DNA from: an uncultured Lachnospiraceae bacterium
Lineage (GTDB): Bacteria; Bacillota; Clostridia; Lachnospirales; Lachnospiraceae
Assembly (NCBI GenBank): GCA_910586275.1
Contig: CAJUIM010000039.1
Coordinates: 1 to 27,463 of the forward strand
DNA length: 27,463 nt
Reading direction: 5' to 3'
Part shown: piece by piece, positions 22,574 through 27,463 of the stretch
Layout of the letters: the number at the start of each line of letters is the position of its first letter
Numbering within the stretch: position 1 is the stretch's first letter
Position numbers and translations under genes: made by a program
Notes under the pieces: model-generated
What the model saw: only the letters and a program-made list of their open reading frames with translations
What the model was told of the DNA's origin: nothing
Databases searched by the model: none

Positions 22574-24253
22574 ATGGCTAACGAAGAGAATACAAAAGTG
22601 GAAAATATGAAGCTGGACGATATGCAGCGTGTCAAAGTGCTTTCTCCCAGCGCGTTGGTATTGAAGCGTTTTTTCCGGAATAAGCTTGCAATTATCGGAA
22701 TGGTAATTATTATCATGATGTTTCTCTTTTCTTTTGTAGGGGGCATGATTATTCCTTACGGGCAAAGTCAGGTGTTTTATACTACGGAGGAAATGAGAAA
22801 GGATTATGCCGGCGCGACTTATATCAGCGATTATGTAGTGTATGAGGCGGAGGGTGTGGAGATACCCAGTGATTTATATTCCAAATCTATTCTGGCTATC
22901 AATCAGAATAAGGCAGTAGTGGAATCGAGAGGCGGCGGACATCTGGCTCTGCGGCCTTTGGCAGGAGATTCCTATCTGACCTATGTGGCAGAGGAGACGA
23001 AAAATCCAAGGGCAATGAAGTCTGCGGAACATAAGGCGGCAGTGGATGCCGGCGAGAATTACTTTGAGTATGACGGCAATGCTTATATTGTAGACGATGC
23101 CACGGGGAAGGAATTGCTGTATGCCGTATCCGAGGCGGCGGTTATCTGTAAACTGTCTTTTACGCCGTATGCCTCCGATACCGCATTGCCCTATGATTTC
23201 CTTAAAAACGCGCTGCTTGCAATGAGCGGGGCGGACGGAACGTTTGAGGCGGGCGGAAATGCTTATACATTGGAGATGGACGGAGAGGCGGCTGCCATGG
23301 TTTATGCGGCAGACGGCTCGGATTATGCTTATATTTCCGACATGAGCATCAACAGTGTGCTGGGCGGTGTATTTTTGGCTCCGGATTTCAAGGAAGCGGT
23401 GGCTCTTGCCATTCAGGAAGGGACAGAATCGTTCCTGTATACCGATGCGGCAGGAACGGAGGATACCTATCTGCTGTCAGAGAAAAACGGGCAGTATCTG
23501 ATTTCCCGTTTTCAGGAAACCAGGGTAATCGACACTTATGCACAGCCGTCGAAAACGCATCTTTTAGGGACGGACGCCAACGGTATGGATATGTTGGCAA
23601 GGCTGATGTACGGCGGACGTATTTCCCTGCTGATCGGTTTTGTGGTTGTTATCATTGAGGTCATTATCGGTGTCATTATCGGCGGAGTAGCAGGATATTT
23701 CGGCGGTTGGATAGACAATATTCTGATGCGTCTGGTGGATGTGATTTACTGTATTCCGGCGATGCCTTTATATCTGATTCTCGGTTCCATCATGGATCAT
23801 TACAGAGCCAGCCCGACGGTGCGTATTTATATGCTTTGCGTCACTATGAGTACGATTGGATGGGTGGGGATTGCCCGTATTGTGCGGGGACAGATTTTGT
23901 CCTTGCGTGAACAGGAATTCATGGTGGCGGCGGAAGCGCTGGGAATCAGCGTAGGACGCAGGATTTTCAAGCATCTTGTTCCCAATGTAGTGCCGCAGCT
24001 TATTGTGTTTTCCACCATGGGGCTGGGGGAAGTCATTCTGGCAGAGGCTACGCTCAGCTACCTCGGCTTGGGCATTAAATACCCGGCTGCTTCTTGGGGA
24101 AGTATTATCAATGCGGTAAACGACTCCTATGTCATGACAAATTATTTGTTTGTATGGATTCCGGCGGGCTTTCTGATTTTGCTTACCGTGTTGGCTTTTA
24201 ACTTTATCGGCGATGGCTTGCGGGATGCATTTGACCCGAAAATGAAGCGTTAG
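22574..24253 (+). CDS. Peptide ABC transporter permease (OppC/DppC-like) with large outer insertion
   Basis: This is the second channel subunit, 559 aa against about 300 for typical OppC. The first helix is at about 38-60 and the canonical outer-to-core motif LLGTDANGMDMLARLMYGGRIS is not reached until 330-351, leaving about 265 extra extracytoplasmic residues. The core then proceeds normally with helices from 352, the EAA motif (EALGISVGRRIFKHLVPN, 454-471) and LSYLGLG (494-500). The insertion shows an approximate threefold helix-plus-beta-hairpin repeat: HKAAVDAGENYFEYDGNAYIV, then DFLKNALLAMSGADGTFEAGG, then DFKEAVALAIQEGTESFLYTD. The start ATG follows AGGAAGGGAGAAGGG. The insertion faces the side where the lipoprotein docks, and that lipoprotein also carries extra sequence. 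Confidence 0.9.
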   Translation: MANEENTKVENMKLDDMQRVKVLSPSALVLKRFFRNKLAIIGMVIIIMMFLFSFVGGMIIPYGQSQVFYTTEEMRKDYAGATYISDYVVYEAEGVEIPSDLYSKSILAINQNKAVVESRGGGHLALRPLAGDSYLTYVAEETKNPRAMKSAEHKAAVDAGENYFEYDGNAYIVDDATGKELLYAVSEAAVICKLSFTPYASDTALPYDFLKNALLAMSGADGTFEAGGNAYTLEMDGEAAAMVYAADGSDYAYISDMSINSVLGGVFLAPDFKEAVALAIQEGTESFLYTDAAGTEDTYLLSEKNGQYLISRFQETRVIDTYAQPSKTHLLGTDANGMDMLARLMYGGRISLLIGFVVVIIEVIIGVIIGGVAGYFGGWIDNILMRLVDVIYCIPAMPLYLILGSIMDHYRASPTVRIYMLCVTMSTIGWVGIARIVRGQILSLREQEFMVAAEALGISVGRRIFKHLVPNVVPQLIVFSTMGLGEVILAEATLSYLGLGIKYPAASWGSIINAVNDSYVMTNYLFVWIPAGFLILLTVLAFNFIGDGLRDAFDPKMKR

Positions 24254-24319
24254 TCTGCGGGAACGCAAATATAACTGGCTTTTGGCATAACAGATGATTA
24301 TAGATAATTGGGGGTTATG

Positions 24320-25474
24320 ATGGCAGGTAATAAAAAGAATTCAAATTATATATCCGCGAAGGAATCGCGGCAGATTTCCAGAAATAACCGTAAGATTACG
24401 AAGGAAATGGAAAAGAAAAGAAACCGGAAAAACATACCGGAATCGGAATATGTCACGCAGATGAAAAATCCGGACAATTGTGTGGAGTTTGACAATGTGC
24501 ATACTTATTTCTTCACCGATATCGGAACCGTGAAGTCGGTAAGCGGCGTGTCTTTCGATGTGCCGCAGGGAAAGACGGTGGGGATTGTAGGGGAGTCGGG
24601 CTGCGGGAAGTCCGTGACCAGTCTGTCCCTGATGCAGTTAGTGCAGAGGCCGTCCGGCCAGACAGTGGAAGGGGAAATCCGCTTTAATACAGGGGAAAAG
24701 GTTTATAATGTGGTAAATACTCCGGCAGAAGTGATGCAGAAGCTGCGGGGAAATTATATGTCCATGATTTTCCAGGAACCTATGACTTCCTTAAATCCGG
24801 TTTTCCGCATCGGCCAGCAGGTGGATGAGGTCATTGCCCTGCATAACCCGGATATGACGAAGGAGCAGATAAAAGCCCGTACCATCGAGATGTTGGATAA
24901 GGTAGGGATTGCGAATAAAGAAGGGGTGTATCAAATGTATCCCCATGAACTGTCAGGAGGTATGCGGCAGCGTATTATGATTGCCATGGCTCTTTCCTGC
25001 AGTCCGAGACTGATTATTGCGGATGAGCCGACGACAGCATTGGACGTAACGATACAGGCGCAGGTGCTGGATCTGCTCCGCCATCTGAAAGACAAGATTA
25101 ACAGTTCCATTATGCTGATTACTCATGATCTTGGCGTGGTGGCGGAAATGGCGGATTATGTAGTGGTAATGTATGCCGGCCGGGTGGTGGAAAAGGGCAC
25201 TGCCAGGGAGATTTTCAAAGACCCCAGACATCCTTATACAATGGGCCTTATGAATTCCAAGCCGGTGGTGGGCAAGCATATCGACAGACTTTACAGCATC
25301 CCCGGCAGCGTGCCGAATCCGGTGGATATGCCTAATTACTGTTATTTTAAGGACCGCTGCGAAATGTGCGTGGAGGGCTGTGAAGGGGAATATCCTCAGG
25401 CATACAATGTATCGCCCACTCATGTGGTAAGCTGTTACCGCTGCAAGGAAGGAGGCACTCAGAATGGGAAGTGA
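24320..25474 (+). CDS. Peptide ABC transporter ATPase (OppD/DppD-like)
   Basis: This ATPase powers peptide uptake. In the 384-aa form, Walker A GESGCGKS is at 91-98, a Q-loop at FQEP (151-154), signature LSGGMRQR at 211-218, Walker B LIIADE at 231-236 and switch His269. The oligopeptide-type C-terminal domain (about 300-384) contains six cysteines (341, 347, 350, 354, 372, 375). Cysteines at this place bind an iron-sulfur cluster in some Dpp/Opp ATPases. A basic 45-residue N-terminal extension precedes the ABC domain. The start is uncertain: ATG at 24320 has GGGGG five bases upstream, while ATG 24317 and TTG 24308 are in the same frame. It overlaps the next gene by 11 bp. Confidence 0.92.
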   Translation: MAGNKKNSNYISAKESRQISRNNRKITKEMEKKRNRKNIPESEYVTQMKNPDNCVEFDNVHTYFFTDIGTVKSVSGVSFDVPQGKTVGIVGESGCGKSVTSLSLMQLVQRPSGQTVEGEIRFNTGEKVYNVVNTPAEVMQKLRGNYMSMIFQEPMTSLNPVFRIGQQVDEVIALHNPDMTKEQIKARTIEMLDKVGIANKEGVYQMYPHELSGGMRQRIMIAMALSCSPRLIIADEPTTALDVTIQAQVLDLLRHLKDKINSSIMLITHDLGVVAEMADYVVVMYAGRVVEKGTAREIFKDPRHPYTMGLMNSKPVVGKHIDRLYSIPGSVPNPVDMPNYCYFKDRCEMCVEGCEGEYPQAYNVSPTHVVSCYRCKEGGTQNGK

Positions 25475-26471
25475 AGAAAAGGATAAGTTAGTGCATCAGG
25501 AAGACAGTATTCTGGAAGTGTCTCATCTGAAAAAATATTTCCCCGTAAAGGGCGGTTTTTTCGGAGGGGTGACCGGTGAAGTCAAGGCAGTGGACGATGT
25601 ATCGTTTCGCATAAAGCGCGGCAGTACCATGGGACTGGTAGGGGAATCCGGCTGCGGCAAGTCCACCACGGGGCGTACGATTCTGCGCCTGATAGAGAAA
25701 ACCTCCGGAACGGTTCTTTTTAACGGAGAGGATGTCAGTCAGGCAGATAAGAAAAAGCTGCGTGAACTGCGGACCAAGATGCAGATTATTTTTCAGGATC
25801 CGTATTCCTCCTTGTCGCCGCGTCTTCCGGTGGGAGAAATTATCGGAGAGGCGGTAAGGCAGCACAATTTGGTGCCGAAGGAGCAGTACAACGATTATAT
25901 TACTCAGGTTATGCTAAACTGTGGGCTGCAGGAATACCATAAGGACAGGTATCCCCACGAATTTTCCGGTGGGCAGCGGCAGCGTATCTGTATTGCTAGG
26001 GCACTTGCGCTGAAGCCGGAATTCATAGTCTGCGATGAGCCGGTATCCGCACTGGATGTGTCGATTCAGGCGCAGATCATCAACTTGCTGAAAGAACTGC
26101 AGGAGAAAATGAATCTGACCTACCTTTTTATCTCCCATGACTTGTCGGTAGTGGAACATATTTCCGATACTATCGGGGTAATGTATCTGGGCGGCTTGGT
26201 GGAGACAGGGGAGACGGAGGATATTTTCAGCAATCCGCTGCATCCGTATACAAGGGCGTTGTTCAGTGCCATCCCGATGCCAGATCCGGACATGAAGATT
26301 AACCGGACCATTCTGGAGGGAGACATTCCTTCGCCGGCCAATCCTCCGAAGGGGTGCAAGTTCCATACACGCTGCAAGGACTGCATGGCAGTGTGCAAGG
26401 AAGTGGCACCGGAGGAAAGAGATGTAGGGAATGGGCATATGGTCAGATGCCATTTGTATGATCAGGGTTAA
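25464..26471 (+). CDS. Peptide ABC transporter ATPase (OppF/DppF-like)
   Basis: This is the second ATPase subunit, 335 aa. Walker A GESGCGKS is at 60-67, Q-loop FQDPYSSLSPR at 110-120, signature FSGGQRQR at 167-174, Walker B FIVCDE at 187-192 and switch His225. The oligopeptide C-terminal domain has the full cysteine set (C298, C304, C307, C311, C329 in GCKFHTRCKDCMAVC ... VRCHLY), an iron-sulfur-type arrangement as in its partner. AAGGAGG lies upstream of the ATG within the preceding gene, and the 11-bp overlap implies translational coupling and equal amounts of the two ATPases. It is the last gene of the operon; the terminator begins about 115 bp downstream. Confidence 0.94.
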   Translation: MGSEEKDKLVHQEDSILEVSHLKKYFPVKGGFFGGVTGEVKAVDDVSFRIKRGSTMGLVGESGCGKSTTGRTILRLIEKTSGTVLFNGEDVSQADKKKLRELRTKMQIIFQDPYSSLSPRLPVGEIIGEAVRQHNLVPKEQYNDYITQVMLNCGLQEYHKDRYPHEFSGGQRQRICIARALALKPEFIVCDEPVSALDVSIQAQIINLLKELQEKMNLTYLFISHDLSVVEHISDTIGVMYLGGLVETGETEDIFSNPLHPYTRALFSAIPMPDPDMKINRTILEGDIPSPANPPKGCKFHTRCKDCMAVCKEVAPEERDVGNGHMVRCHLYDQG

Positions 26472-26582
26472 TTGGCGGGATGTCCCTGCTGAACTTTGAC
26501 GGCGGGCATGCCGGATATTATGCAGCTGTCAGAAGGAACGTCGGAAAACGCCGGAATTTAGTGAGGAAATTCAAAAAATATA

Positions 26583-26611
26583 TTGACAATGCACCAATAA
26601 ACACTTATACT
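26583..26611 (+). promoter_or_regulatory. rpsL operon promoter
   Basis: Perfect TTGACA (26583-26588), a 17-bp spacer and TATACT (26606-26611). It gives a leader of about 140 nt before rpsL. The promoter lies inside the inverted repeat that ends the opp operon. Confidence 0.8.
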
Positions 26612-26645
26612 TACGAAGTGTGCATAGAGGTGCATTGTCTTTTTT
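26588..26645 (+). terminator. Bipartite terminator of the opp operon, overlapping the rpsL promoter
   Basis: AATGCACC (26588-26595) pairs with GGTGCATT (26629-26636). Within it, ACACTT (26601-26606) pairs with AAGTGT (26616-26621). TTTTTT follows at 26640-26645. The rpsL -10 sits in the inner stem, so only transcripts coming from opp can form the whole stem; those starting at rpsL lack its left half. Confidence 0.65.
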
Positions 26646-26759
26646 GATGCAGGGAAATTTCGGAAAAACGACAGAACCGCGACCTATATGACACAAGCAG
26701 CAATTATCCGCCCGAAGAAAACCGGCGGAAGGAATTATAACCACAGGAGGTGAAACAGA

Positions 26760-27179
26760 ATGCCAACATTTAATCAGTTAGTAAGAAAAGGACGTCAGAC
26801 ATCCGTTAAGAAGTCAACAGCACCTGCTCTTCAGAAGGGCTGGAACTCTCTTCACAAGAAAGCGACCGATACTTCTTCCCCTCAGAAAAGAGGCGTTTGC
26901 ACGGCTGTTAAGACAGCAACTCCTAAGAAGCCTAACTCAGCTCTCAGAAAGATCGCCAGAGTACGTCTTTCCAACGGAATCGAAGTTACAAGCTATATTC
27001 CGGGAGAAGGACATAACCTGCAGGAACACAGTGTTGTACTGATCAGGGGCGGTAGGGTAAAGGACCTGCCCGGTACAAGATACCATGTAATCAGAGGTAC
27101 CTTGGATACTGCCGGAGTGGCCAACAGAAGGCAGGCACGTTCCAAATACGGCGCTAAGAGACCGAAAGCTGGCAAATAA
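26760..27179 (+). CDS. rpsL: 30S ribosomal protein S12
   Basis: This 139-aa protein sits at the decoding centre and supports translational accuracy. It starts MPTFNQLVRKGRQ and carries TPKKPNSALRK and GGRVKDLPGTRYH; the two positions linked to streptomycin resistance are the unmutated lysines (Lys56 and Lys101 here). Compared with E. coli S12 it has about 13 extra residues (WNSLHKKATDTSS region), as in clostridial S12. The AGGAGG ribosome site precedes the ATG. It is followed by rpsG, the usual str-operon order. Its codon use looks more restricted than in the neighbouring genes, as expected for high expression. Confidence 0.98.
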   Translation: MPTFNQLVRKGRQTSVKKSTAPALQKGWNSLHKKATDTSSPQKRGVCTAVKTATPKKPNSALRKIARVRLSNGIEVTSYIPGEGHNLQEHSVVLIRGGRVKDLPGTRYHVIRGTLDTAGVANRRQARSKYGAKRPKAGK

Positions 27180-27426
27180 TTAGGATTGATGTACCACAAA
27201 CAGAACTAATTTGTGTTGGAATTCTGTAATATAATAGAAAACCGCACGAACACATTAAGTGGATTAGAGGACACATGTGAGTACCGTTGAATTATTCACA
27301 TAACAGGAGGCCGGAACGGAAAAAGCTTGCCGGAGGAAGACTGCATGCAGTGCGGGCGGAGAATCCGGGAAGCCGGTTTGGGTTACGGCAGCAAAGCTGT
27401 TATAAATTAATAAGGAGGGAAGAACC
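27180..27426 (+). promoter_or_regulatory. Long rpsL-rpsG intergenic region with inverted repeats
   Basis: The 247-nt gap has no gene. CACAAA and TTTGTG (about 27195-27216) form one stem and TGTGA/TCACA (about 27286-27311) another. TATAAT at 27230-27235 has no good -35. CCGG-rich segments at 27311-27383 can form further stems. In E. coli the S12-S7 interval is the S7 autoregulatory site; a similar role is possible here. Confidence 0.4.
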
Positions 27427-27463
27427 GTGCCACGTAAAGGACATATTCAGAAAAGAGATGTAT
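27427..27463 (+). CDS. rpsG: 30S ribosomal protein S7, first 12 codons (cut by the window edge)
   Basis: GTG-initiated frame reading (M)PRKGHIQKRDV, the standard S7 N terminus, preceded by AAGGAGG at 27412-27418. S7 organises the head of the 30S subunit by binding 16S rRNA. The gene runs out of the window. Confidence 0.93.
   Translation, partial: MPRKGHIQKRDV

Noticed and set aside
1..27463. CRISPR arrays, tRNA or rRNA genes, complete insertion sequences
   Set aside because: No regularly spaced identical repeats, cloverleaf sequences, rRNA motifs or DDE/Y1 transposase genes were seen on either strand.

Overview
The window looks like chromosome from a Firmicute of the Lachnospiraceae (Clostridia) type. 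The ribosomal protein S12 has the clostridial form with an insertion near residues 26-40. The genes have strong AGGAGG-type ribosome sites, a spore-type GH18 remnant is present, and a five-gene oligopeptide ABC operon sits directly upstream of rpsL-rpsG. I would not name a genus or species from this sequence.

Layout. (1) 1-342: one copy of a dispersed hairpin element at the window edge, a C-run tract, then a promoter with two operator-like repeats. (2) 343-4511: four tightly spaced co-directional genes for a MarR regulator, citrate synthase, an internally duplicated DUF1538 membrane protein and a tandem PII-like protein. This is the best candidate for an under-described functional system: a membrane protein paired with its own PII-like sensor and with a 2-oxoglutarate-pathway enzyme. 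(3) 4490-7222: accessory DNA on the minus strand. A GH18 spore-hydrolase remnant lacks its 5' part, next to an intact large serine recombinase, a palindrome, a possible structured RNA/terminator and a 51-codon ORF. (4) 7281-13992: a promoter with a long leader, an MMPL/RND-type exporter (832 aa) and, overlapping it by 11 bp, a 1295-aa exported GLUG-repeat/coiled-coil protein with a C-terminal membrane anchor. (5) 14005-14571: a 411-bp inverted repeat carrying the same hairpin core as position 1-55, followed by a GT-rich degenerate repeat tract. (6) 14654-17847: a secreted, membrane-anchored type I pullulanase behind two LacI-type palindromes and closed by a clear intrinsic terminator. (7) 17990-18753: a strong promoter, a structured leader and a small four-helix membrane protein of unknown function. 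(8) 18911-26645: oppA-B-C-D-F-like operon. The lipoprotein and the second permease both carry large extra extracytoplasmic segments, and three hairpins lie between oppA and oppB. (9) 26583-27463: the rpsL promoter, embedded in the opp terminator, then rpsL, a 247-nt intergenic leader and the first 37 bases of rpsG.

How the genes may work together. The MarR operon plausibly links citrate synthesis to a PII-controlled transporter. The MMPL protein and the GLUG protein are translationally coupled and probably form one envelope machine. Pullulanase and the peptide importer are nutrient-acquisition functions. The two hairpin-element copies and the recombinase region mark sites of genome plasticity. 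All similarity statements are from motif recognition by eye; no database search was run.
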